This document shows, one piece after another, positions 12,401-60,195 of a stretch of DNA of 64,000 nucleotides. The stretch is from Siniperca chuatsi (lineage: Eukaryota > Chordata > Actinopteri > Centrarchiformes > Sinipercidae). A model generated the notes under the pieces. It searched no databases and had not been told where the DNA came from. It saw nothing but the letters and a program-made list of their open reading frames with translations. Position numbers and translations under genes: made by a program. The stretch's first letter is position 1; every line of letters begins with the position of its first letter. The stretch covers positions 20,611,388 to 20,675,387 of the forward strand of contig NC_058053.1 of NCBI RefSeq assembly GCF_020085105.1, written 5' to 3'.

Positions 12401-15400
12401 GAGGCAGTCTGAACTCCAGGATGCTTCTCCTTCTCCCACCCGGAGACTGGAACAACAAAAGCCTGTGTCTGCGCTCCAGTGAGTCTGGATCCCTTGGCCT
12501 CCATTATTCCTTACCACTGTCTTAGGGTAAGTCATTTATATACAGTATGTACTAAGTTAGCAAACTTACACAGCATTCTGGTAATCCTACAAATCTTGTA
12601 TCTTCTGTGTTTGTGTAGAGCCCATAGACTGTTTATTATTTTACAAAATATACTATATTACTATTATATACAGTCTACAGTAGAGCCACATCAGTACTAA
12701 TGAATTGTGTGGAGACTAGAGAGGCCTGTTTCTGGCAGGGTGAAGACTATACTGTAACCTCATCCTCAATGATCGGGTCAAGCTCGACAAACCATTTGAT
12801 GGTACACTTATTGACTTGCTTGTTTGGTTTCCTTACTGTCTCTTAAATATGTATGTAGAGTCTGTTGACCAGGAGTTTATCAAGTTAAACAGTTGAAAAT
12901 TCAGATGACTGCAGCTATCATTTAGATAAATGGGGGATAAAAGTAGGTTTCCTTGAAAAAAAAAGTCAAACAGATTTATCCCAATAATCTTGTGACTAGA
13001 CACTTAGGACCTAGCAAGTCCTGTCCTCAGTGTGAAATTAATTGCTGTAAAGTTGTCATGCCAAATATCAAAATCTTATTTTCAAATCAGATCTACACTG
13101 TCTTAAAAAATCAGAACAGTGCCAAGCCAAGCAGAAAATAATCTGTAACATCACACAATCCATGAAGGACACTGATTTTCACTTTGATACTGTTTGATGT
13201 TGTTTGATTTTGTTTGTTTGCTTTTGCACATGTATCCTCATGTGAATCAGTGTGGATGTGCCGGCATGCATGCGCATACCCCGCACATGAGTTTGAATTT
13301 TTGGAATCTGAAAAATAGAGTGTGACTGCAGAGCAGCAAAAGGTTATATTTGGAAAACAAACTATATGACAGCAGCGTTCTCTTTTGATATCATGATTGG
13401 CAATCTTCAAATGTAGCCAAACAAAGAGGAATAAAAAGAGAAAAACAAAGGAAAGGCAAAATTGAAGTTGTCAGTTTGTACCTGAGTTGTCCCAAACTAT
13501 CCCATTCTGCAGCCAGTGGGGGATTCTGTCTGTCGGCAGCAGACTGCTGTATTTCTCTGCCTCTGTCACTGCCATTCCATTTCTCTGTCTCAGCTTTTAT
13601 ACATCTCTGGGTCTGGGACTTGAAATGACTAGGTTGGACACAGTGGGAGGAGGGGACAGATGACAAATACATATATTAAAATCATTCACAATTTCCAGTG
13701 GAAGGGGAGGGAAATGTGTGCAGGTGGGGACTGACTGAAATTAAAGGCAGTCTTTGATCTCAGTAGAATAAGAGACTGTATGGATGCTTATTGAGCTGAG
13801 GAGGAAGCACGTTGTTCTTTTGTGTGAATGCACAATGTTCCAACAGACAATAATGAAGTCTGAGACCCATTCTTCTTCAGCTTGACCTACTGTAGCATGT
13901 GATGCTGTTTTCTATTTGTTTGTTTGCTTTGAATACATTTATGGTCAGATACAAAACTCCCAGAATGCCCTGACATGATATTGGAGTAGAAATACAGAAC
14001 AAGACGGTGAGGGATATAGCCAGGCATTTTGTTCAGAGTTGGAGTTTTACAAAGGTATGGAAAAATGGTTTGATCTCAAGTGGAGCCAGGTCTTTCTTTT
14101 AGAACATCTTGTCATAGACTATTTTGATATGAAATATTTCCTACACAATGCTGCTTCTTCTGTTACATTACAATAATATTTCTTAATTCACATTGCGGCA
14201 TGCATGCTTGGCTTCTTCATAATGTCATACCCATTTTCTGCTCCCTTGCTCACAAGCACCATATTCATGCACAATTTGACATAATAGCAGAGTTAAAAAC
14301 ATGAAATTATAAGGTAATGTCTCACAGAGGGCTATAGTCACATTAAAAAATGCTTTCCCAGTGATCTGTAAGATTGCGCGCTGCAGTGAAATTTAATAGC
14401 TTGAGCATAGCACCCCCTGCAGGTAGGCATTATTCCTTGCTTATAATATCCTCAATGCTCAGACTGAAGTGGAGGCTCTCTTATTGTTACCCTTTCACTG
14501 CAATTACAGGCCTTTCTACTTTGATTGGTGGGTAATTGAATTGGTTTGAGCCTGTATGATTTCTTTCCGAATTTGCATGTCATATTCCAATCTTGGCCCC
14601 AGATCAGACAAAGCCTGTCTCCCAGTAATTAAAGACGCCAAAGCCAGGTGTAGAACTGGGGAACTAGGGAACCATGGTCAGATGAATGGGACTGATTAGG
14701 TGTTTAGTGAAAATGAGATTTTCTGGCTCAAAGACAAAGTAGAGCCTCTCACTTGGTGCTCAGTGGTCGGTGGGGTGGCAATTGACTGCTGTTGATGAGG
14801 TACATGAGGTAAAGGCCTGAAAATGACTTCCTGCATTCATCACATTTACAAAGGAGGCGCAGTGTCAAAGTCTAAATATGAGAGATATATTTCAAGCATG
14901 AAACAGGCTTTTAAATTGAACTTATATGAAAAAATAGAAGAATTTTGTTCTAATTAGGCAGAAAACAACCTGTCCCAGATCATTTGTGGAGATTATGAAG
15001 CACTGAGAAAACCAGTGAAAGGACAGTTTTAAAATTTGTGATTTGGGACGGTGAGACTGAGACTTAAAGTTCGAACTGAGCCAGTTTTATCTCACAATTG
15101 ATGTTTTTATGTGAATAACATACAATCGTACAAGACAGTTTACCTATACATCATGGAACAAAACGTGCGTTAGTAAGTTCACATTTGGGGAGAAATGTCT
15201 TGAACATAGTAACTAAAAAATGGATTAGGTTTATTTGTACTTTTAAATAAGTTATTGTAACAAACACAATAGCAGAAAGATTGGGACTTTTTACTGCATA
15301 TCAATGGCAAGTGAATGAGGTCAAAGAATCATATATTGGTCCTAAGTGAACAGCAGCTGTGGTCAGGTCAAGGTCAGCATACTTTGAGCGGTGGATGTAC

Positions 15401-16771
15401 GCCAACTGACTGAGTGGAAAATTAGAGTTTTTTCTCCCTTCATTGAGACTGGAATGGATTTTAATCAACACATTATGCCAGTTGTTAATTGCTTTTGCTG
15501 CCTGCTGCTAAAATAATTTGCTACTTTTTTATTGTAGTAGTAGCCATCTGTTTCAAAACACAGGGACAGGATCAGGCCTAGACCTGGGGTGGATGTTGAC
15601 ATGAGATACAGGCGGCTAATTTGCACTGCCACCACCTTATTTATGAGGCTAAGAATGTGTGGAAAGGAGAGAAAGATTGACAAGGATCTGCTGTATAATG
15701 GAGAGGAAGCTACATTGGAATTATGATATTTTCACATTAATCTTCAGAAAAATCTTATGTAGTCATGTGCCAAAAGGATAAATGACTAGTCACTACTGTG
15801 CAAATGTACATGCCAGATTATACTGTGCATCTTTGGAAATAGATGCCATTTTGGCCTTGAGGAACAATGGCATCCTTATGAGGCTCACCCTGCTTTAACC
15901 CCTGTCCGTGTCCCTTAATTGCGCAAGGCTGCAGACAGACACTCTCAATAATGTCTAGAAGGGACAATAGCCACGAGGAGCTCAGTAAGAGAAAGCTTTT
16001 ACCCTGCTTCACCTCATATTTACTCTAATCAGGCTTACTGTTGAGGCACACATCACTGGTTGTATGGATTGAGCGCATAATGCCTGTGCTCTTCTCTTTG
16101 GTCTGGTCTCAGGTCTTTGCTCAGTGTGTTTTATGGTTTATAGGAAAGTTTCTATTTGAGTGAAGGAGTGAGTGTATGAGTTTGCGCTTCTTCTTTGTGT
16201 TTGTTAAATGTGTTCAAGTGTAGTGTGCTTTCGTCTGTTTTCCAAGTTTTTCTCTGCTGCTATGGGTGCTTCGATACCAGCAAAGGAGACACACAATGAA
16301 GCATCGTAGAGACAAGATGGACAGTAGCTGCAGCCAAGATGGAAAGCGAGCCAAGCATTGAGTATCCTTTTTGCTCTTGCGAAAGGTGTTGAAATGGCCA
16401 ATGATAAATCAGATCAAAGGTTCGTGAGGAATCTAACCACTTACATCTCTGCCATTTGAAAGAACAAGCATTCACATATTCAAGAGCAATCACACCTTAT
16501 TTCTGGCCTCAGAGGTATACATTTCTGTAGGAGTGTGAAAAGTATGCTCTAAATCATATATACTTTCAAACACTTCTTCCTCCAGAACCAGTTTTTAATT
16601 AGCTGTGTAGAGAGTCATCAACAACTGCACTGGGGATGTACAGTATGAACAGTATGTGTGTGTGTCTTTTATATAAGAATGTCTTCTTGGTGGCTTTGTG
16701 TCATGCTTGCACTATTTGCAGAATCTGCATCCGTGTGTGTGTGTGTGTGGTGGTCTTGTCCTGCAATATAG

Positions 16772-16880
16772 GCAGAGAAGGCTATGGCCATGCGATGCTG
16801 CGGCTGCCGTCAGGGTTTGAAGGCAACATCTCAACAGGAGGGGACCAAGCCATCAAAGCCATCATGTACTTTAATTACAG
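16772..16880 (+). pseudogene. PLD relic exon: second catalytic lobe (FEGNISTGG)
   Basis: The frame reads GYGHAMLRLPSGFEGNISTG and ends IKAIMYFNYR. It matches the PLD motif LPGFEGDISTGGGN-IQAI-HF-YR. The donor GTAATC is in the family position. The acceptor is weak (ATATAG). Confidence 0.82.
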
Positions 16881-17252
16881 GTAATCTCAACTCACAGACA
16901 CTCTCCCACTCCCTCTGCTCTTAAGAACTTCCTCCTCAATTACCAAAGTGCCTCAATTAGGCCCTAAATAAGCAGTGGACATGCATGAGGGAGAGATGGG
17001 CAAATTACAATGGAGAGGGTAAAAACAACAGGCTCTGTAAGAGCCAGTGTGATGCAGAGGCAATTAAAAGACAAAAAAGTGTTCTACCACGCAGGGCGAA
17101 AATGAGAGAAAAAGAGAAAAAGCCCTTTGATGAGCTAGTTCTGAGCAAAGTGGAGCTTAAGAGGCGATGGTTGAGGAGAAGAAAGAGTGAGAAAAGAGAA
17201 ATTAAAGACAGTTGATTGGCAAGAGGGTTGATGTCACACTGTTTCCCTACAG

Positions 17253-17283
17253 GACCATATGTCGGGGGGAGTGGAATGTGTGA
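17253..17283 (+). pseudogene. PLD relic exon: short TICRGEW segment with TGA
   Basis: After acceptor CCCTACAG the frame reads TICRGEWNV, matching PLD T-CRGE-S, and then hits TGA at 17281-17283 right before a GTAAGT donor. The remainder of this family segment is missing. Confidence 0.65.
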
Positions 17284-17677
17284 GTAAGTCATGATTTCTA
17301 TAGAGCAAGTAGGCGTCCCACAGGCAGCTGATTCTCTACACTCTCTCTGCTTTCCCTCACATTCATTATCCAGCCAACCCCATACACACTCAATCAACTG
17401 TGAAACTTACTGGGCTTTTGAATGGACAAATGAAGACCTGGTCTCTTTTAATGGGCTAATTCTGTGTCTAACAAGGGCCCCTTTTAAGGGAAAAGCTTTC
17501 GCTGTAGCCGGTAGTTGAGTGCATTAGTCAATTAGCTCAAATCTAACCCAGAGCGATTGTCTGATGAATTAACTAGACAGAAATACATCATCAAGGAACA
17601 CAAGAAATAAAATGAGAGGGTAATACACACACTCTGTTTATGTGTTTGTTTTTGTGAGTGGGTGTATGTGCTCACAG

Positions 17678-17870
17678 TGCCTGTCTGCTGGATCAACTAC
17701 ATTTCATTCTGTGGACGGCAGACTCACGCTGACCCGGATGGCTGGTTGGAAACTGAGCTCATCTAGAGCCACAGCAAGCTGCTCATGGCAGATGACAGGA
17801 CTGTCATCATCGGTCATCGCTGTGAAATGGAGAAAATGCTGGGCACCAGGATAAGCAATGACTCAACAGA
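17678..17870 (+). pseudogene. PLD relic exon: second HKD motif with TAG
   Basis: The frame reads WINYISFCGRQTHADPDGW then LETELI, an in-frame TAG at 17764-17766, and then SHSKLLMADDRTVIIG. HSKLLMAD (17770-17793) keeps the HxKxxxxD residues. The TAG replaces the Tyr of TELIYVHSK. After IIG the invariant S-A-N-I-N-D-R-S block is unrecognisable, then MLG resumes, which points to a small deletion and drift. Confidence 0.82.
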
Positions 17871-19046
17871 GAGTATGTTAAGGAGGAGGAAAAAACTGTA
17901 CAATATAATGTATTCAGAAGGAACAGCTCTGCACCCCAGCCTCAGAACAGTCAGTTCTTCTTTGGTCACTTAGTTGCATTTCATACATAGCAAAAAATGT
18001 AAACAACAAAGTTGGGACTATGTAGTCAGAAAACAATTTATCACAGCAGCTCAGCAAGTATCCAGGAGAGGGCAGTGTTATCCAGAGAAGGGGTGGGGAG
18101 TGTTTGATCTGAGCAGATGTGTATGAGGAGAATCATTAAACAGCATCTGTCCACTCAATTACCCCCTTCATTAGTCTAATCCCACGTTTTTTTACTCATA
18201 GAGGGATAATTAAATTCCTCATAAATTGAATTGAATTACTGTGTAAAACAAGTCACAATGAAGGGGGCAACAGGCATTCTAATGGAATCATGGAATGGCC
18301 AAAACAACAGGAAAGACTCAGGACTTGTGTTTAAGTTAATACAGGCTGCACATGATGCATTGTAAACTATAAGCAGCGTAGAAAAGGTTTCAGTCGTAGT
18401 CATCTGGACACTGTTTTCAGAATCAAGACGTTTTGGCTCCCATCCAGAAGTCATTCTCAATTGGCACAATTGACAACTGCCAACAGATGCCATCTTTAAT
18501 TTAAAGATCCACAAGGAACCACTGTTGGCAAAAGTGAGGGACTCCATAAGCTTCCTGGTCCGGTTTTGTTTCTAGATTCTGTTAGTGAGAAACCTCCTCA
18601 GGTCCAAGAAAGTAATGCTGAAGGGAACTTAGTCTAGTGTGATTAACAAGGCATCAGCAGTTAAGTAAGAGAATGAACTGGCACTGAGATTGTTCCTAAA
18701 TGTTTTTCACTACCTCACTGTTTAGAGTAATTAGTTTTAATCACGTAATACAAATTCCAAAATGTCCAGCATAAATAAAAGAATGTTGTACACAGGACAG
18801 ACTCATGTGTACAACGTTGGTATTTTGGAGAAGCATGGTTTTCATTGGACAGCGAGGATATGTTGCTTCATGATTAATATTTTCATATATTATATACACT
18901 AATATATCTGGGGAAAATGTTCTCATGGAGGTTCCCTTATTGTAAACTGCTTTGGACAAAAGCGTCTGCTAAAAGTATGTAGTATAATGTAAAGGAAATG
19001 AAGTCAGACAATTCTTTTGCTCATAAATGCCTAAGCAGTGTAGGCC
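17871..19046. other. intergenic stretch between convergent PLD relic and nalcn
   Basis: No coding signal was found; no family match to the PLD C-terminus (VWT end) was recognised. It contains the SINE tail fragment at 18.9 kb. Confidence 0.6.
18941..18994 (+). repeat. SINE/LINE 3'-tail fragment
   Basis: CTGCTTTGGACAAAAGCGTC, TGCTAAAAG and a short ATGTA tail match the conserved 3' end of many teleost SINEs and L2-like LINEs, from memory. Confidence 0.55.
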
Positions 19047-19743
19047 TTTATTAGAATAGTTGAATACTTGATAAAGCTAAGGATTTATAATAATTTACAA
19101 AATATTTCATGTTTTAACTCCTCACAAATACATAAGATAGATTTGACTTTTAATTACATTCAGTCATAAATCTAAAAGTTGCTATAATTTGCTTGTTCTA
19201 CCAACAAGAACAAGTATAAAGTGACTATAAGAAAATCAATATTTATACAAGTAATACTGAAGACCAGAAGAGATCAGAAACATGGACTAAAACAGAAGAA
19301 CAGAGACAAGCTGCATTAACACAATTACTGGTTTCAAACGTTGACATTAAACAGCAGAACAGTAGAAAACACATACAACAGCAGCTTCTTGGTTCGTTTC
19401 ATGAATGCCTTTCTCGTCATGGTCTGCTTTAACACCATATGTGCCTGCATAGAAAAACGTGGTAATCATAATGAGTGGAAAACACAGAGGATACCTGTCC
19501 CAGAAGTATGAAATCATCACTGCATGTCAAAATGGCTGCTCAACAAATGTCTCATCGATGGGCTGCACGCACAGCCTACCATACTTTGTGAACAGATTTG
19601 AACCTGGATTAAAAAAGATTTTTTTAAAAACATTGTTTTCATTGATAAGGGGAAAGCAAGAAGAAATGAAACAACTTGGGAGTCAGCCAGCAAGCTTCCC
19701 AGCTCATCTGTAAAAAACTGCAGGATGCACTGCGCCTCATTCT
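19047..19743 (-). other. nalcn: nalcn 3' untranslated region with possible poly(A) signal
   Basis: Sequence just past the nalcn stop has no coding signal. A canonical AATAAA on the - strand lies at 19047-19052 (TTTATT on the + strand), which would give a 3'UTR of about 0.7 kb. The site is inferred; other signals further left are possible. Confidence 0.4.
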
Positions 19744-56909
<37,166 letters not shown>

Positions 56910-57239
56910 TCAATGTAAATTGTACACAACAGGCAAAGAGGAAATATGTGTGTAGAAGATAAACTGTCATTTTCATTTGTTTCCCAATGAACTTGTTCAA
57001 ATTCTGGTTTGGATATGAGCTAGCAATACCATGAAAATAAAGCAGAGCATTGTCTGAGATAAACCATTTCCAATGTGATTGATGGTTATAACTCAGGCAG
57101 ACAAGACAGACAGACAGAAAAGTAGGTATAATGCACCACTGAGTTAGACTGAATTATTCTGAAAAAGAGAGAGGAAGTAGGGTGATAAGATTTCTTAAGT
57201 CAGATCTGCTTTTCCTTCAGTGTAAATTTGATTTCCGCC

Positions 57240-57263
57240 CATATATATACACAAGCACAGTGC

Positions 57264-57294
<31 letters not shown>

Positions 57295-57322
57295 AGCACA
57301 GTGCATATATATATATATATAT
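57240..57322. repeat. (TA)n with duplicated unit at retroelement 5' end
   Basis: Three TA tracts are separated by two copies of ACACAAGCACAGTGCA (near 57249 and 57291). The last tract abuts the retroelement. Confidence 0.9.
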
Positions 57323-58146
57323 AGGCAACCCCGACGCCAACTACAACGGCTAAGTGAAGTACCATCCGAAAGTCTCCTAGAAGATGTGAATGCAGCATTG
57401 AGAGCGATCCCTACCACAACCATCACTGAAACCAATGAGCTGATATACGCCTCAGCAGCAGTGATCCTAGAGATGCTTGGCTACAAGAGCAACCATGGGA
57501 GCCATGAGAGACAATACCCACCATGGAAACGAAGGTTGGAGGCAAAAATCAAGGAGGCCCGGAGAGAAGTGAGCCAACTGAGAGAGGTGCAATGAGAAAG
57601 CAAGTACCCAAGAAGTACAACCAGATGCCCATACCTGAAGCACTCGAAACTGCCAAACAAAGGCTCCTTGGCCAGCCGCCTAAAGAGATACACGAGAGAT
57701 AATGAAGCCAGAAGAATAAACCGGCTGTTCGCAACTCAACCTGTGAAAGTGTACGCTCAATGGCAGGGTAATAACAGCAGAGCAGACCCACCAAGGCTGG
57801 AAACGGAGCAGTACTGGAAAAGTATATGGGAAAGGGAGGCATCACACGACAGCGATGCACAGTGGCTGGCCGCCCTGAGAAAGGACCACAGCAACCTCCC
57901 TGAACAGAATCCAGTCACCATCACAGCGGCAGACATCCAAGAAAGAGTCTCAGGTATGAAGAACTGGACAGCACCGGGCCCTGACAGGATCCACACCTAC
58001 TGGCTAAAGAAGCTCACTGCACTCCATGAGCGCCTAGCAGCACAAATGAACCAGCTGCTAAGAGATGGGACGCACCCTGAATGGCTTACCGAAAGGCGCA
58101 CAATCCTGATCCTGAAGGATCCCCAAAGGGTACAGTCCCATCCAAC
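57323..58146 (+). pseudogene. retroelement segment 1: linker and RT start
   Basis: The frame reads QPRRQLQRLSEVPSESLLE onward and is interrupted by TGA at 57593-57595. It then continues in the same frame to the RT entry motif MKNWTAPGPDRIHTYWLKK and ILILKDP, where the frame is lost. No intact start exists. Confidence 0.8.
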
Positions 58147-58216
58147 TATCGGCCAATAACCTGTCTCTCCACAACATGGAAGCTCATGTCAGGCATCATC
58201 TAAGATAAGTGGACAC

Positions 58217-58588
58217 ATGGATCAATACATGAGCAAAGCACAGAAGGGCATTGGCAGAGGAACCAGAGGAGCCAAACACCAACTCCTGGTTGACAGAACA
58301 GTCACCCAAGACTGCAGGGCCCGACACACCAACCTGTGCACTGCCTGGATTGATTACAAGAAAGCATATGACTCAATGCCGCACACATGGATCACTGAAT
58401 GCTTAGAGATGTACAACATCAACAGGACTCTAAGGGACTTCATTGCGAACTCGATGAGGCTGTGGAAAACCACCCTTGAGGCCAATGGTAAGCCACTTGC
58501 ACAAGTATCCATCAAATGTGGCATATACCAAGGAGATGCTCTGTCCCCACTGCTGTTCTGCATAGGTCTGAACCCCTCAGCCAAATAA
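58217..58588 (+). pseudogene. retroelement segment 2: RT palm (motifs A and B)
   Basis: The frame encodes a region with LCTAWIDYKKAYDSMPHTW (motif A, catalytic Asp) and GIYQGDALSPLLF (motif B). A frame change near 58580 ends it. Confidence 0.82.
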
Positions 58589-59349
58589 TCAACAAGACTG
58601 GCTATGGATACCGACTCAGGAACAGGGCCACCATCAGTCACCTCCTCTACATGGATGACATCAAGCTATACGCTAAGAGCGAGCGGGACATCGACTCACT
58701 GATCCACACCACCAGGATCTACAGCTCTGACATTGGGATGTCATTCGGGCTTGAGAAGTGCAGTCGAATGGTGACAAAGAGAGGGAAGGTAGTCCACACA
58801 GAAGGGGTCTCACTCCCAGAAGGAACAATAGCAGACATTGAGGATGGTTACAAGTACCTTGGAATACCACAGGCAAATGGCAACCTCGAAGAGGCAACAA
58901 GGAAGACGGCAACGGCCAAATACCTCCAACGAGTAAGGCAAGTCCTAAGAAGTCAGCTCAATGGCAAGAACAAAGCCCAGGCAATAAACAGCTACGCCCT
59001 GCCAGTGATCAGATACCCTGCGGGAATAATAAGATGGCCAAAGGAGGAGATACAGACCACAGACGTTAAGACGCGAAAGCTCCTCACCATGCATGGAGGG
59101 TTCCATCCCAAATCCAGCACCCTGAGACTGTACGCTAGCCGTAAGGAAGGCGGCCGTGGACTAGTGAGTGTGAGAGCCACTATCCAGGATGAAACATCCA
59201 AGATCCACAAGTACATCCAAGATAAGGCCCCAACAGATGACGTGCTCAGGGAATGTCTCAGGCAATGGGGAACAGAGGAAGACGTGCTGGAGGAAGGACC
59301 ATCATGGGAGGACAAACCCTACACGGGATGTACCACCGAACATAACTGA
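58571..59349 (+). pseudogene. retroelement segment 3: RT motif C (YMDD) and thumb
   Basis: The frame resumes as QIINKTGYGYRLRNRATIS and reaches HLLYMDDIKLYAKS, the catalytic YMDD box. It then covers the long region after the RT with GGFHPKSSTLRLYASRKEGG. A frame change near 59330 follows. Confidence 0.82.
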
Positions 59350-60097
59350 AGTGGCTGATATCAAGAAGTCCTACCAATGGCTAGAGCGGGCTGGATTGAA
59401 GGACAGCACAGAGGCACTCATCATGGCTGCACAGGAGCAGGCCCTGAGCACCAGAGCAATAGAGGCTCAGATCTACCGCACCAGACAAGACCCAAGGTGT
59501 AGGCTGTGCAAAGAGGCCCCTGAGACAATCCAGCACATAACTGCAGGGTGTAAGATGCTGGCAGGAAAAGCATACATGGAGCGCCATAACCAAGTAGCTG
59601 GCATAGTGTACAGGAACATCTGCACTGAGTATGGACTGGAAACCCCGAGGTCAAAGTGGGAAACACCTCCAAAGGTGGTAGAGAATGACCGAGCCAAGAT
59701 CCTGTGGGACTTCCAGATCCAGACGAACCAGCCTGACATCGTGGTGGTTGACAAACAGAAGAGGAAAGCCATTGTGGTTGGCGTGGCGATACCAAGCGAT
59801 GGCAACATCAGGAAAAAGGAACATGAGAAACTAGAGAAGTACCAAGGGCTCAGAGAAGAGCTGGAGAAGGCCTGGAAGGTGAAGGCAACAGTGGTGCCCG
59901 TGGTCATCGTAGCACTCGGGGCAGTGACCCCCAAACTGGAGGAGTGGCTACAGCAGATCCCTGGAAGAACACCAGACATCTCGGTCCAGAAGAGTGCAAT
60001 ACTGGGAACAGCAAAGATACTGCAAGAGAACCCTCAAGCTCCCAGGCCTCTGGTAGAGGACCCGAGCTTGAAGAATGAGACCACCAGCGGAGGGTGA
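59336..60097 (+). pseudogene. retroelement segment 4: CCHC and restriction-like endonuclease
   Basis: The frame reads ITEVADIKKSYQWLERAGLK, then CRLCKEAPETIQHITAGC (CCHC), then QPDIVVVDKQKRKAIVVGV. PD of the endonuclease site is present, but the Asp expected about 14 residues later is Gly (GGC, 59780-59782). The tail ends ETTSGG and a TGA at 60095. Confidence 0.82.
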
Positions 60098-60106
60098 AGG
60101 ACAAAG

Positions 60107-60109
<3 letters not shown>

Positions 60110-60178
<69 letters not shown>

Positions 60179-60195
60179 ATATAGATATATATAGG
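60110..60195. repeat. (TA)n microsatellite at retroelement 3' end
   Basis: About 85 bp of nearly pure TA repeat begins 12 nt after the retroelement stop. It may be the insertion target or a tail. Confidence 0.95.

Larger units (their letters stand above)
5406..16771. other. gene-free stretch inside PLD relic
   Basis: AT-rich DNA without recognisable PLD exons, where the HKD1 exons and those up to the second lobe should lie. It holds the TG repeat at 5.9 kb and the inverted repeat at 8.5-9.5 kb. Confidence 0.6.
542..17870 (+). pseudogene. decayed phospholipase D (PLD1/2-type) gene relic
   Basis: Scattered segments on the + strand match, in order, phosphatidylcholine-hydrolysing PLD of the PX-PH type. 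These are the PX domain (542-622, 900-1045), the PX-PH linker (1879-2017), the PH domain (3076-3228), a possible fragment after the first HKD (about 5325-5405), then second-lobe exons with FEGNISTGG (16772-16880), TICRGEW (17253-17283) and the second HKD (17678-17870). Working enzymes need both HKD motifs; no HKD1 exon was found in the 13 kb between. In-frame stops are TAA at 1981, TGA at 17281 and TAG at 17764, and the conserved GSAN block after HKD2 is scrambled. Splice sites at several exons are still good. I infer a duplicate gene in decay; an alternatively spliced truncated gene is less likely. It converges on nalcn. PLD1 versus PLD2 parentage is unsettled. Confidence 0.8.
57323..60110 (+). 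mobile_element. 5'-truncated R2/R4-type non-LTR retrotransposon
   Basis: A single coding region broken into frames encodes, in order, a reverse transcriptase with NWTAPGPDRIH, the motif A region AWIDYKKAYDSMPH, motif B GIYQGDALSPLLF and catalytic YMDD (58648-58659); a CCHC motif CX2CX8HX4C (59498-59551); and a restriction-like endonuclease with the PD of the PD-D active site (59732-59737). This order is that of the single-ORF R2/R4/Dong/Rex6-like elements. The frame opens right at the left junction, so the N-terminal DNA-binding part is missing. The copy is dead: TGA at 57593, frame changes near 58130, 58208, 58580 and 59330, and TAA at 58201. The stop at 60095-60097 lies 12 nt before a long (TA)n tract, and (TA)n also flanks the left end. 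It lies antisense to nalcn in an intron. The family name is my inference. Confidence 0.85.

Noticed and set aside
12295..12525. Open frame with splice-like end inside the PLD relic gap
   Set aside because: No match to any PLD segment I know; read as chance.
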